Virus record (IMG/VR): IMGVR_UViG_3300002835_010576
Location: 1-23,197 of that record
Length of the DNA: 23,197 nt
Origin: a virus
Reading direction: 5' to 3' (one strand)
The position numbers and the translations under genes were made by a program. The notes below the pieces were generated by a model, which was given only the letters and a program-made list of their open reading frames with translations, was not told where the DNA came from and did not search any database. This document shows positions 7,895 through 15,427 of the stretch, one piece after another. Position 1 is the first letter of the stretch; each line of letters starts with the position of its first letter.

Positions 7895-9227
7895 AGAAAA
7901 ATGGCCGGATTTTGTAAAAAAACAATGGGAAGATTGGAGTTCTAAAAACCCGTTTTCTAAATTTGAACACGTTGATACAAATCAGCTAACTGAAATACTC
8001 ACTAGTGACCTGACATATGCGTCAAAAATGGATGTAAAAGAATACACGTTATATCAAAAGTGGTGTGAAATTCAAGAAAAGTATCCTGTAAAAGAAACTA
8101 CGTCAGTTTTCGGTGACGTAGAAAAGCATCTTCTAGATTCATCTCAAGAGCAATATATTAATTTTGTTAAAAATAACATTTGGATTCCAGAATCTCCTGA
8201 TGATTTCATGAAACTTAAACCTGTCATGGAATACACCGATGATTCTGGTGAAATTTTTGTTACTGCTGTTGACGGGTCTAAAACAAAAAAAGATAAAAAA
8301 AGAACAAAAGATTTGCCTGTAATCTGGAATACAGCAAGAACATTTATTTCGACCATGAAAAACAATTCTAATATTGGAAGAAATTTGAATTTCATGGTAA
8401 AGGATGATGTAACAGGTAAATACTTGGGAGTTATTTGTATCTCATCCGACTTTCTCGACTTAACACCAAGAGATAAATTTATTGGTTGGGAACGAGAAAA
8501 GAAGACACAAGGTGGCATGATTAATTACACTGCTATTGGTTCTTCGATAGTGCCATTTCAGCCTCTAGGGTTTAATTACATGGGTGGCAAATTGCTTGCC
8601 CTTCTATGTCTCTCTGATGATGTACAGAGAATTTGGAAAGAAAAATACGGTAATACTTTGATCGGAGTGACCACAACTTCACTTTACGGAAATACAAAAG
8701 CAAACGGATTGAGCCAATATGATGGGCTGGAGTATTGGCAAAAAATGGGATTTTCTTCAGGTTCAGTGGCGTTTGAACCAAGAAAAAGTACGCTTCAAAT
8801 GATTTGGAACTGGTTGAAAGAGAACCATACCGAAAAATATTTTGAATGGTGGGAAGCTAAGAACGCACAAGGGTTGCCGTTCAAACGTGATCACAAGAAT
8901 CGTTCTTTGCACTTTGCGTACCCAAAACTTGGTATTCCAAAAGAACTTACGAAAACGGATCATCAAAGAGGAATTTATTTTTCACCTCTGTATAATAACA
9001 CCTGCGAATTTTTGCGTGGTGAAATAACTGAAGATAAGCTTGTTAAATCTTTTGATACAAGCTGCGAAGCATTATCGGAAATCTGGAAAACTAAGTATGC
9101 AAAACCCAGGATTTCTATGCTGAAGAAGAAAAATAATGTTTCCAAAGAATCTCTTTTCTATGATGATTTGATCTATCTTACATGGGAAGAAGCTAAACAA
9201 AAATATTTGCCTCAAGTTGGTAGGTAA
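7854..9227 (+). CDS. DUF4338/DruA-like protein
   Basis: This 457-residue protein is not part of the T4 core. Residues about 185-310 resemble, as I remember it, the DUF4338 family that includes DruA of the Druantia anti-phage system: KYLGVICISSDFLDLTPRDKFIGWE, then a run NYTAIGSSIVPFQPLGFNYMGGKLLALLCLSDDVQRIWKEKYG and LIGVTTTSLYG. The N-terminal 180 residues and the C-terminal 150 residues (with a lysine-rich part near 400-430) are not recognised. Its biochemical role is unknown. It starts 41 bases before the deformylase stop, in another frame, and ends the recombination block before a new promoter. Confidence is high that it is a gene, moderate for the family. Confidence 0.65.
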   Translation: METIEAEITETFDKEKWPDFVKKQWEDWSSKNPFSKFEHVDTNQLTEILTSDLTYASKMDVKEYTLYQKWCEIQEKYPVKETTSVFGDVEKHLLDSSQEQYINFVKNNIWIPESPDDFMKLKPVMEYTDDSGEIFVTAVDGSKTKKDKKRTKDLPVIWNTARTFISTMKNNSNIGRNLNFMVKDDVTGKYLGVICISSDFLDLTPRDKFIGWEREKKTQGGMINYTAIGSSIVPFQPLGFNYMGGKLLALLCLSDDVQRIWKEKYGNTLIGVTTTSLYGNTKANGLSQYDGLEYWQKMGFSSGSVAFEPRKSTLQMIWNWLKENHTEKYFEWWEAKNAQGLPFKRDHKNRSLHFAYPKLGIPKELTKTDHQRGIYFSPLYNNTCEFLRGEITEDKLVKSFDTSCEALSEIWKTKYAKPRISMLKKKNNVSKESLFYDDLIYLTWEEAKQKYLPQVGR

Positions 9228-9252
9228 TAATTAATGTTTACCTCACAACCTA

Positions 9253-9281
9253 TTGACAAATACACTACATAGTAGTATGAT
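9253..9281 (+). promoter_or_regulatory. Strong sigma70-type promoter
   Basis: TTGACA (9253-9258) and TATGAT (9276-9281) are separated by exactly 17 bases. This near-consensus host-type promoter would start transcription near 9288. An ACAAC half-site lies at 9245-9249, three bases upstream of the -35, recalling the operator seen at the tRNA promoters. Confidence 0.85.
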
Positions 9282-9287
9282 GTGCGT

Positions 9288-9320
9288 ACTCGTTTGATCG
9301 AGTTTTCTTTTTTATTTTTT
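9288..9320 (+). other. 5'-terminal hairpin and U-rich leader
   Basis: ACTCG (9288-9292) pairs with CGAGT (9299-9303) over a 6-base loop, followed by an 18-base tract that is all T except single C and A. The hairpin begins at the expected transcription start of the promoter at 9253-9281. It could stabilise the mRNA 5' end; a very short attenuator is less likely because it sits at the start site. Confidence 0.5.
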
Positions 9321-9336
9321 GATATAGGAGTTAGTT

Positions 9337-9609
9337 ATGAGTAAGACCAGTGCAAAAGTGCGTATGATTAACACTTTGAAACAAACTAAAGGCTACAACA
9401 CTTTCAGTGTTGCACAAGCTCGTGTTCGTTTTGGTGTTAAAAATGTTGCTGCTCGAATCCATGAACTTCGGAAAGAAGGGTATGCGATTTACACCAATAC
9501 TCGCACCCGTGGTGATGGTACCAAAGTTTCCATCTATCGCCTTGGAAAACCTTCAAAAACAATGAAAGCACAATGGCGTTCTATGGGTGTTCGCCCACAA
9601 ACCGCTTAA
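9337..9609 (+). CDS. Small basic winged-helix-like protein
   Basis: This 90-residue, strongly basic protein follows a good ribosome site (TAGGAG). Its middle reads as a helix-turn-helix or winged helix: FSVAQARVRFGVKNVAARIHELRKEGYAIYTNTRT (about 24-58), with a beta-wing like GTKVSIYRLGKPSK after it. It is likely a DNA-binding protein. It forms its own transcription unit, with a near-consensus promoter upstream and a strong terminator downstream. Its codons are more G/C-ended than the surrounding genes, which points to high expression. I recall similar small proteins in T4-like cyanophages, without known function. Confidence 0.85.
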   Translation: MSKTSAKVRMINTLKQTKGYNTFSVAQARVRFGVKNVAARIHELRKEGYAIYTNTRTRGDGTKVSIYRLGKPSKTMKAQWRSMGVRPQTA

Positions 9610-9624
9610 TAATGGTTTGATACA

Positions 9625-9658
9625 GGAGAGGCCATTAAATATGGCCTCTCCTTTTTTT
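9625..9658 (+). terminator. Rho-independent terminator
   Basis: An 11-bp perfect stem (9625-9635 with 9641-9651) with loop TAAAT is followed by seven Ts. It closes the single-gene unit of the small basic protein. Confidence 0.95.
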
Positions 9659-9672
9659 ATTTTGGAGTGCAA

Positions 9673-10491
9673 ATGGAAATTCAAATAAAAACAGATGAAC
9701 TTAGAAAAAAAAGTCTATTTGTTGCTACACCCATGTATGGCGGTATGAATCATGGTTTGTACATGAAAGCATGTCTTGATCTTCAAGGTATGTGTATTCA
9801 ATATGGCGTCAATGTTAAATTTTCTTTCCTATTCAATGAATCATTAATCACGAGGGCAAGAAATTACCTTGTAGATGAATTTTATAATCGTTCAGAGTGT
9901 ACGCATCTACTGTTCATCGATTCGGATATTTGTTTCAATCCGCAAGATGTTATTGCTATGTTGGCTCTCGACAAAGATGTTATTGGTGGACCGTATCCTA
10001 AAAAAGCAATCAAATGGAAGAGTATTCAAAAAGCCGCGCTTCTTCATCCTGATATGAAGCCTCATGAACTTGAAAAAGTTGCTGGCGACTTCGTGTTCAA
10101 TCCAGTAAAAGGTACTGCACAGTTTCAAGTTTCTGAACCACTAGAAGTTATGGAAATTGGAACAGGATTCATGTTGATCAAACGTGAAGTATTTCCAAAA
10201 ATGGAAGAAGCATATCCTCAACTTCGTTACAAACCAGATCATGTTGGGCAACAACATTTTGACGGTTCACGTTACATTCATGCTTTCTTCGATACTATTA
10301 TTGACACAAAAGATTCTGCAACTGGTGGCGGTTCAGATCGTTATCTGTCAGAAGATTATATGTTCTGTCAACTTTGGAGAAAAATTGGTGGAAAAATTTG
10401 GCTCTGCCCATGGATGAGAACACAGCATATTGGAACTTATCACTTTCATGGTGATATGCCTGCCGTAGCCAACTTTGTTGGGGAAATGTAA
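9673..10491 (+). CDS. Glycosyltransferase, GT-A fold
   Basis: The 272-residue protein is read from ATG 9673, five bases after GGAG at 9664-9667; an in-frame GTG at 9667 overlaps that site and is less likely. It begins with LFVATPMYGGM, has ITRARNYLVDEF, and then a DxD-type motif in LLFIDSDICFNP (83-85). Later it has GTGFMLIKREVF and YLSEDYMFCQLWRKIGG followed by HIGTYHFHGD, as in GT2-like enzymes. It would transfer a sugar from a nucleotide donor to DNA, virion protein or cell surface; the acceptor is not visible. The stop shares TAATG with dNMP kinase. Confidence 0.8.
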   Translation: MEIQIKTDELRKKSLFVATPMYGGMNHGLYMKACLDLQGMCIQYGVNVKFSFLFNESLITRARNYLVDEFYNRSECTHLLFIDSDICFNPQDVIAMLALDKDVIGGPYPKKAIKWKSIQKAALLHPDMKPHELEKVAGDFVFNPVKGTAQFQVSEPLEVMEIGTGFMLIKREVFPKMEEAYPQLRYKPDHVGQQHFDGSRYIHAFFDTIIDTKDSATGGGSDRYLSEDYMFCQLWRKIGGKIWLCPWMRTQHIGTYHFHGDMPAVANFVGEM

Positions 10492-11165
10492 TGATCGTTG
10501 GTGTAGTAGGGTTCATCGGTTCTGGAAAAGGAACCGTCGGCGATTTCTTAAAAACTGAATTTGGATTTCACTCTTTAAGTTTTGCCTCCCACCTAAAAGA
10601 TGTTGCTTCCGTTTTATTCGGTTGGGAAAGGCATCTTTTGGAGGGAGATACAGAAGAGTCTAGAAAATTTAGAGAAAAGCCGGATGGTTTTTGGTCTAAA
10701 AAAATCGGTGAACACTTTACACCACGATTAGCATTACAATTACTTGGTACTGAAGCTGGTAGGAATGTATTTCATGAAGATTTTTGGATTTTTTCTTTAG
10801 AAAATAAAATCAAAAAATTAGGAGACAATCAAAATGTGGTGGTAACCGACGTTAGATTTAAAAATGAAATAGAATGGCTGAAAAGCAAAAAAGGTATTTT
10901 GATAGAAGTTCGCAGAGGTGAAAGGCCGTCTTGGTTTCATATTGCCGCAGATGCGAATAGGTCAAATGGGTCCGCTTTCTCGGAAAAGTTTATGTTAGAA
11001 AAAACTGGTGTACATGAATCCGAATGGAGATGGATAGGCAGCGGCGTGGATTATATTATTGATAATAATGATACTCTGGAAAAATTAAAAGGAAGAATCA
11101 CAAACTGCTTGAAAGGCCATTACGGAAGTGATATAATTGAATCTCTTAAACAGAGGAGTTTGTAA
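10491..11165 (+). CDS. 1: Deoxynucleoside monophosphate kinase (gp1-like)
   Basis: This 224-residue protein (T4 gp1 has 241) starts with a P-loop GFIGSGKGT (7-15). It has the typical LSFASHLKDVASVLFGW and LEGDTEESRKFREKPD segments, LALQLLGTEAGR, and VVVTDVRFKNEIEWLK, which match phage dNMP kinases. It phosphorylates dNMPs toward the dNTP pool for replication. It overlaps the glycosyltransferase stop and the gp45 start (TAATG at both junctions), placing nucleotide supply directly before the replication clamp. Confidence 0.88.
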   Translation: MIVGVVGFIGSGKGTVGDFLKTEFGFHSLSFASHLKDVASVLFGWERHLLEGDTEESRKFREKPDGFWSKKIGEHFTPRLALQLLGTEAGRNVFHEDFWIFSLENKIKKLGDNQNVVVTDVRFKNEIEWLKSKKGILIEVRRGERPSWFHIAADANRSNGSAFSEKFMLEKTGVHESEWRWIGSGVDYIIDNNDTLEKLKGRITNCLKGHYGSDIIESLKQRSL

Positions 11166-11845
11166 TGAAGTTGACAAATAACACCATGAATGTATTGAAG
11201 AATTTTTCTACAATTAATCAGAACATTTATGTTAAACCTGGTAATGTTATTGAAACTGTTTCAAAGCAGAAAAATATTTTGGCTAAAGCAACAGTGGAAG
11301 AAAACTTTCCACAAGAGTTCGGAATTTACGATCTAAACAATTTTTTGGGTGTTCTATCTCTTTCTAAAGGTACTTTACCTGAACTTGATTTTGAAGATCA
11401 AAAAATTATTATCCGCAATCGAGTAGGCAAAAGTAGCACGACATATCATCAATCTAAAAAAGAACTTTTACTTCTTGCCCCTGAGAAAAAAGTCAGCATG
11501 GAAAATGCTGAAATTATTTTCACCATCACAGAAGAGGATCTTGATTGGTGTTTGAAAGCTGCATCCGCACTTAACTCGACCAATATCGCTTTTGTTTCTG
11601 ATGGTGCAAATGTCACAGTTGATGTTTTTAATGTAAAAGATGATTCATCTAACGTAAATACAACAACAATTGCAGAAGGTGATGGCAAAACTTTTAAAAT
11701 GATTTTTGCTATAGAAAATTTTAAGTTTATTCTCGGATCATATGATGTTACGATTCATTCACGAGGAATTGGGCACTTTAAAAACAAGTCTGTACCAATT
11801 GAATATTGGGTTACGACCGAACCTGGTTCTACTTACGGAGTTTAA
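11165..11845 (+). CDS. 45: DNA polymerase sliding clamp gp45
   Basis: This 226-residue protein (T4 gp45 has 228) begins MKLTNNTMNVLKNFSTINQNIYVKPG, very like T4 gp45, and has EFGIYDLNNFLGVLSLSKG and a C-terminal FILGSYDVTIHSRGIGHFKN before EYWVTTEP. It forms the trimeric ring that tethers the polymerase and activates late transcription with gp55. AGGAG at 11153-11157 precedes ATG 11165, which overlaps the dNMP kinase stop. The loader subunits follow downstream after three small inserts. Confidence 0.95.
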   Translation: MKLTNNTMNVLKNFSTINQNIYVKPGNVIETVSKQKNILAKATVEENFPQEFGIYDLNNFLGVLSLSKGTLPELDFEDQKIIIRNRVGKSSTTYHQSKKELLLLAPEKKVSMENAEIIFTITEEDLDWCLKAASALNSTNIAFVSDGANVTVDVFNVKDDSSNVNTTTIAEGDGKTFKMIFAIENFKFILGSYDVTIHSRGIGHFKNKSVPIEYWVTTEPGSTYGV

Positions 11846-11847
11846 TA

Positions 11848-12123
11848 ATGACTGATATCGTTACACAATATGGTACTTTTAAAGAAGAAGATTTGAAATC
11901 GATCAAAGAAGCTTTGAATGAAATTTCAAATGAACTTGACATTATCTCTCAGCACAAAGATGCAATCAAAGATGTTATCAATGCAGTCTTTGACAATTAC
12001 AAAATACCTAAAAAAGTAATTCGTCGTTTGGCAAAAGCGCATCATAAAAATTCTTTTCAGGAAGAACTTGCGCATGATAGTGAGTTTGAAACTCTTTATA
12101 TCGGGCTTACGGAGGCGAAATGA
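11848..12123 (+). CDS. dsbA: DsbA-like double-stranded DNA-binding protein
   Basis: The 91-residue protein is read from ATG 11848, with CGGAG ten bases upstream. It resembles T4 DsbA (89 residues), a dsDNA-binding protein linked to late transcription: EEDLKSIKEALNEISNELDIISQHKDAIKDV in the N-terminal half, then KIPKKVIRRLAKAHHKNSFQEEL and an acidic helix to the end. It follows gp45 by two bases and shares ATGA with the next gene. The family call is from pattern and length. Confidence 0.75.
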   Translation: MTDIVTQYGTFKEEDLKSIKEALNEISNELDIISQHKDAIKDVINAVFDNYKIPKKVIRRLAKAHHKNSFQEELAHDSEFETLYIGLTEAK

Positions 12124-12458
12124 ATCCAGAACGCAGAGGATTTGCTAAAGGATTAGGGCTAGCCGGATTTGTTGCTGTTGGTGTTGCTGGTTATAAAGAA
12201 GTTAAGGAGCGAATTGTATATAAACAAGATGAAGTTCCTAGCGCCGAGTTGGAAAAACAAATTGAAGGAAAACCAGTTCTAGCTTTGATGGCAACATATG
12301 GTGAAGAAATAAAAAAAGATTATCAACAAGGGCAGTATATATTTTCTAATGCTCCAACATACAAAGAGGGTACAGAAAAACATGTTGAGGTGAGAATTGT
12401 TCCTGGTCCTGATGGCAAACTATACGTAAAAGAAAACGATAGTTGGAGAAAAATATGA
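12120..12458 (+). CDS. Small predicted exported or membrane-anchored protein with Tat-like N-terminus
   Basis: This 112-residue protein is not recognised. It begins with a twin-arginine pattern, ERRGFAKG (R5, R6), followed by a hydrophobic, Gly/Ala-rich segment LGLAGFVAVGVAGY (about 12-25), as in Tat signal peptides or an N-terminal anchor. The rest is hydrophilic with a beta-like C-terminus VEVRIVPGPDGKLYVKEND. It starts at ATGA with the DsbA-like gene and ends in ATGA with the next gene. Export is inference. Confidence 0.75.
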   Translation: MNPERRGFAKGLGLAGFVAVGVAGYKEVKERIVYKQDEVPSAELEKQIEGKPVLALMATYGEEIKKDYQQGQYIFSNAPTYKEGTEKHVEVRIVPGPDGKLYVKENDSWRKI

Positions 12459-13198
12459 ATATAGCAATGGTTGCTTCCGGGCAACCTCGATACACAAAAT
12501 ATATTTTCGATAATTATCATAGAATAAAAGATGCAACAAATATAGACCTTTATTTTTACATGTGGAATAATTATATTCTTCGTGATGAAGATAAAAATAT
12601 TTTTTATGGTGGAGGCCCAGTTGAGGAGCAAATAAAAAAAGGTCTACCTAAAAATTGCGTTATAAAAAAATTCGTAACTGAAAATGAACCTTCTATTGAA
12701 AAATTATTCAATAATGAACTGGAATTATTAATAGAAAAATCTCTTGGAGCAAATCATATATTTGAGCCTGATAAAATGAGAACCAGTCTTACTGATCTAT
12801 ATTTTCAAAGATATTCAGCAATGAAAGCTTTTCAATTAATTGACAAAGAATATGATTGTGTTATAAGATATAGACCCGATTGTTTCCTTGCTGATGATGT
12901 TTACTTAAAACAAATAAATTTAGATGAAGGAATTTATGTTCCTCGGAACTTAGGAGGAGGAGGTATGAACGATCAATTCGCAATCGGCAATATGAAAAAT
13001 ATGAAAGTATATTTTGATGCGTTCAATAGTTTATTTGTCGATCAAATGAAAAATAAAGAGTTAGTTCAACAAGAATCTTCTTTAAAATATCATCTAATAA
13101 AAAATAACATTAATATTCATGGACTACCTAGTAATGCACGATATTTTATAGTAAGAATAGAAAAGGGGGATGGTGGAAAAAAACTTCAAAGAATTTAA
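12455..13198 (+). CDS. Putative glycosyltransferase-like protein, paralog of the gene at 18472
   Basis: The 247-residue protein is read from ATG 12455, six bases after GGAG. It starts with MNIAMVASGQPRYTKYIFDN, has YDCVIRYRPDCFL (about 131-143) and GGGGMNDQFAIGN (about 168-180). The protein encoded at 18472-19215 has the same three blocks in the same order (ALLLTGNPRF, YDLVIRSRTDLGL, GGYQTGFCDQFAIG). The R-R-x-D core resembles the DxD-bearing region of small phage and capsular glycosyltransferases. The specific family is not certain. It is more AT-rich than the replication genes around it, so it may be an insert between dsbA and gp44. Confidence 0.6.
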   Translation: MNIAMVASGQPRYTKYIFDNYHRIKDATNIDLYFYMWNNYILRDEDKNIFYGGGPVEEQIKKGLPKNCVIKKFVTENEPSIEKLFNNELELLIEKSLGANHIFEPDKMRTSLTDLYFQRYSAMKAFQLIDKEYDCVIRYRPDCFLADDVYLKQINLDEGIYVPRNLGGGGMNDQFAIGNMKNMKVYFDAFNSLFVDQMKNKELVQQESSLKYHLIKNNINIHGLPSNARYFIVRIEKGDGGKKLQRI

Positions 13199-13229
13199 AT
13201 TATTTTATTTTACATTATGGAGACTGTGA

Positions 13230-14171
13230 TTGGAAAACAAACAAGTTTTATGGGTAGAGAAGTATCGCCCGAACAAAGTTGAAGATTGTATCCTTCCCGA
13301 AAACATCAAAACTACCTTTCAAGAATATGTTAACAGAAAAGAAATCCCAAATTTGTTACTTGCTGGATCCGCAGGCGTTGGTAAAACAACAATTGCTAAA
13401 GCCCTCTGCGAAGAAATTGGCTGCGATTATATCATCATCAATGGGTCAGACGAAAGCGGTATTGACACATTCCGCACCAAAATCAAAAACTATGCATCAG
13501 CAATGAGTTTTTCTGGTGACCGAAGGGTCATCATCATTGATGAAGCAGACTATCTAAATCCCAATTCTACACAGCCTGCCCTACGCGGTGCTATTGAAGA
13601 GTTTTCAATTAATTGTTCTTTCATTTTCACTTGCAATTTTAAGAACAGGATTATTGAACCTCTTCATTCACGTTGTTCCGTTATTGAATTCAAACTTCAA
13701 AATGGGCAAAAGGCTAAGATGGCGGCTCAATTCTTTAAACGTGTTGAATGGATCTTAAAACAAGAAAACATTCCATACGAAAAAGATGTTGTTGCAGCCG
13801 TCATTACAAAATACTTTCCTGATAATCGACGTATTCTAAATGAATTACAACGATATTCAGTTTCAGGAGCAATCGATAAAGGTATTTTGTCAAATGTTTC
13901 AGACGTAAACATTGCAACGCTTATCAAATCCATTAAAGAAAAAGATTTTGGATCAGCAAGAAAATGGGTCACTTCGAATCTTGACAATGATGCAGCAACC
14001 ATAATCAGAAAAATATATGATTCGATGTATGAATATTTAACTCCTGACAGCATTCCACCTGCTGTTTTAATCTTGTCAAAATACCAATATCAATCTGCAT
14101 TCGTGGCGGATCAGGAAATTAACTTAATGGCCTGTTTGACCGAATTTATGGTTGAATGTTCCTTTAAGTGA
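13230..14171 (+). CDS. 44: Clamp loader ATPase subunit gp44 (TTG start)
   Basis: This 313-residue AAA+ ATPase (T4 gp44 has 319) has the entry motif EKYRP, Walker A GSAGVGKTT (46-54), NGSDESGIDTFR, Walker B IIIDEAD (101-107) and the sensor/arginine-finger SRC (147-149). A C-terminal domain carries NRRILNELQRYS and GILSNV. With gp62 it loads gp45 onto DNA. The start is TTG at 13230, eight bases after GGAG; no ATG or GTG in frame precedes the conserved EKYRP, so a weak start may limit its yield. In T4 gp44 and gp62 are adjacent; here an endonuclease-like gene separates them. Confidence 0.93.
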   Translation: MENKQVLWVEKYRPNKVEDCILPENIKTTFQEYVNRKEIPNLLLAGSAGVGKTTIAKALCEEIGCDYIIINGSDESGIDTFRTKIKNYASAMSFSGDRRVIIIDEADYLNPNSTQPALRGAIEEFSINCSFIFTCNFKNRIIEPLHSRCSVIEFKLQNGQKAKMAAQFFKRVEWILKQENIPYEKDVVAAVITKYFPDNRRILNELQRYSVSGAIDKGILSNVSDVNIATLIKSIKEKDFGSARKWVTSNLDNDAATIIRKIYDSMYEYLTPDSIPPAVLILSKYQYQSAFVADQEINLMACLTEFMVECSFK

Positions 14172-14179
14172 GAAGGAAC

Positions 14180-14584
14180 ATGTTTCAAACGAAAATATAT
14201 GATTTATTTGGTGATGAAATTCTTTTGAATAGTAAAAGCTGTGTTTATTGTGGAATACAGAAAAAAATAACAGAGTTTCCTAAACATATTCATCGAAATG
14301 ATGGATACGATTCTAGATGCAAAGAATGCAAAAATAAAAGAGGAAAACTTGTAGATCAAATAAGAAAAAATTCTCCACCAAAACCTGAAATATGTGATTG
14401 TTGTGGAAAAAAACCTAAGGAAGGCAATGGTAGAAGAAAAATTGGATTAGCACTTGATCATTGCCCTAAAACTAATACCTTTAGAGGTTGGCTTTGTTTT
14501 GATTGTAATCTTGGGATTGGTTTATTAGGTGACGATACTCAAGGATTAAAAAGAGCTTTAGACTATTTGGTGAAACATGACTGA
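14180..14584 (+). CDS. Endonuclease VII-like zinc-binding HNH protein, probably a homing-type insert
   Basis: The 134-residue protein from ATG 14180 has two zinc-finger pairs near the start (C21, C24 and C47, C50 in CKEC). It then has CDCCGKK (72-78) and the endonuclease VII signature ALDHCPKTNTFRGWLCFDCNLGIGLLGDD (91-119), including the LDH catalytic histidine and FRGWLC-x2-CN. T4 endonuclease VII (gp49, 157 residues) resolves Holliday junctions. The N-terminal finger and its position between gp44 and gp62, which are normally adjacent, fit a free-standing homing endonuclease better. A GTG at 14168 is an alternative start. It overlaps gp62 by eight bases. Confidence 0.75.
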   Translation: MFQTKIYDLFGDEILLNSKSCVYCGIQKKITEFPKHIHRNDGYDSRCKECKNKRGKLVDQIRKNSPPKPEICDCCGKKPKEGNGRRKIGLALDHCPKTNTFRGWLCFDCNLGIGLLGDDTQGLKRALDYLVKHD

Positions 14585-14957
14585 CCTATTTAAAGAAATC
14601 TTACCAAGCATTCTTCAAACGAAGAAAGACGTTCTAGAAAATGAATCTGATTATAAACCTTTTATCATAAATCGCTCACTCTCATATCATATGGATTGTA
14701 TTTTATATGCAAATCAAATGAATATGTGTGGAAATTTACCTCCAAAACTACAATACCAATATTTTCTAAATACCGTAAGACCAATGAAACGTAAGTTTCA
14801 GTCTTGGCAAAAGCAAGAGACCATCAAAAATTTAGATTGCGTTAAAGAATATTTTGGTTATTCAAATGAAAAAGCCAAAGAGGCCTTGCGTATTCTAACC
14901 GATAAACAGATCGCTTTCATAAAAGAACAATTAGAAAAAGGTGGAGTGAAAAAATAA
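14577..14957 (+). CDS. 62: Clamp loader small subunit gp62
   Basis: This 126-residue protein lies between gp44 and regA, the T4 slot of gp62. It has FIINRSLSYHMDCILYANQMN (about 29-49), then QYQYFLNTVRPMKRKFQSWQK and a C-terminal helix ALRILTDKQIAFIKEQL. T4 gp62 has 187 residues; cyanophage versions, as I recall, are near this shorter length. It has no ATPase motifs, as expected for this subunit. It overlaps the endonuclease-like gene at its start and shares TAATG with regA at its end. Confidence 0.82.
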   Translation: MTDLFKEILPSILQTKKDVLENESDYKPFIINRSLSYHMDCILYANQMNMCGNLPPKLQYQYFLNTVRPMKRKFQSWQKQETIKNLDCVKEYFGYSNEKAKEALRILTDKQIAFIKEQLEKGGVKK

Positions 14958-15367
14958 TGGTAAAAATAGAAAACATGGTAGAGGTGACTCTAAAGGAAAA
15001 AGATGACTTTTTAAAAGTTCGTGAAACATTAACGCGAATCGGTGTCGCTTCCAAAAAAGAAAAAGTTCTTTACCAGTCTTGTCACATTCTACATAAGCAA
15101 GGTAGATACTACATCGTACATTTTAAAGAACTTTTTGCATTAGATGGTAAAAATACAGACTTTTCTGAAAATGATATTGCACGAAGAAACACAATTGCAA
15201 AATTATTGGAAGACTGGGAACTATTAAAAATTGTTAATAAAGATATGGTAAGTGATCCGATTGTATCATTGTCACAAATTAAAATTCTTTCTCATAAAGA
15301 AAAAGATGATTGGGAATTAATTACCAAATATAATATTGGTAAAAAAGCACAGAACGTGAATAAATAA
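14957..15367 (+). CDS. regA: RegA translational repressor
   Basis: This 136-residue protein is very like T4 RegA (122): MVEVTLKEKDDFLKVRETLTRIGVASKKEKVLYQSCHILHKQGRYYIVHFKELFALDGK, and later IAKLLEDWELLKIV and ELITKYNIGKK. RegA binds near the start codons of early phage mRNAs (including gp44 and gp45 in T4) and blocks translation. ATG 14957 overlaps the gp62 stop and is preceded by AGGTGGAG. The methionine that aligns with the T4 start is residue 7 (14975), so six extra residues may be real or the start may be internal. Confidence 0.95.
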   Translation: MVKIENMVEVTLKEKDDFLKVRETLTRIGVASKKEKVLYQSCHILHKQGRYYIVHFKELFALDGKNTDFSENDIARRNTIAKLLEDWELLKIVNKDMVSDPIVSLSQIKILSHKEKDDWELITKYNIGKKAQNVNK

Positions 15368-15388
15368 CCATATCCCAATCGGGATGGG

Positions 15389-15427
15389 CTAGCCTACCGA
15401 GGTTAAGGCTAGTAAAATAAACCTCGG
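15389..15427 (+). ncRNA. H-type RNA pseudoknot in regA-hsp20 intergenic leader
   Basis: Stem 1 pairs CTAGCCT (15389-15395) with AGGCTAG (15406-15412). Its loop holds CCGAGGTT (15397-15404), which pairs perfectly with AACCTCGG (15420-15427). Connecting loops are 1, 1 and 7 bases. This closely resembles, from memory, the geometry of the T-even gene 32 autoregulatory pseudoknot. A 5-bp hairpin ATCCC/GGGAT (15372-15385) precedes it. The pairing is seen directly; the function is inferred. Confidence 0.7.

Noticed and set aside
9667-9672. GTG start two codons upstream for the glycosyltransferase
   Set aside because: It lies on the GGAG ribosome site that is correctly spaced for ATG 9673.
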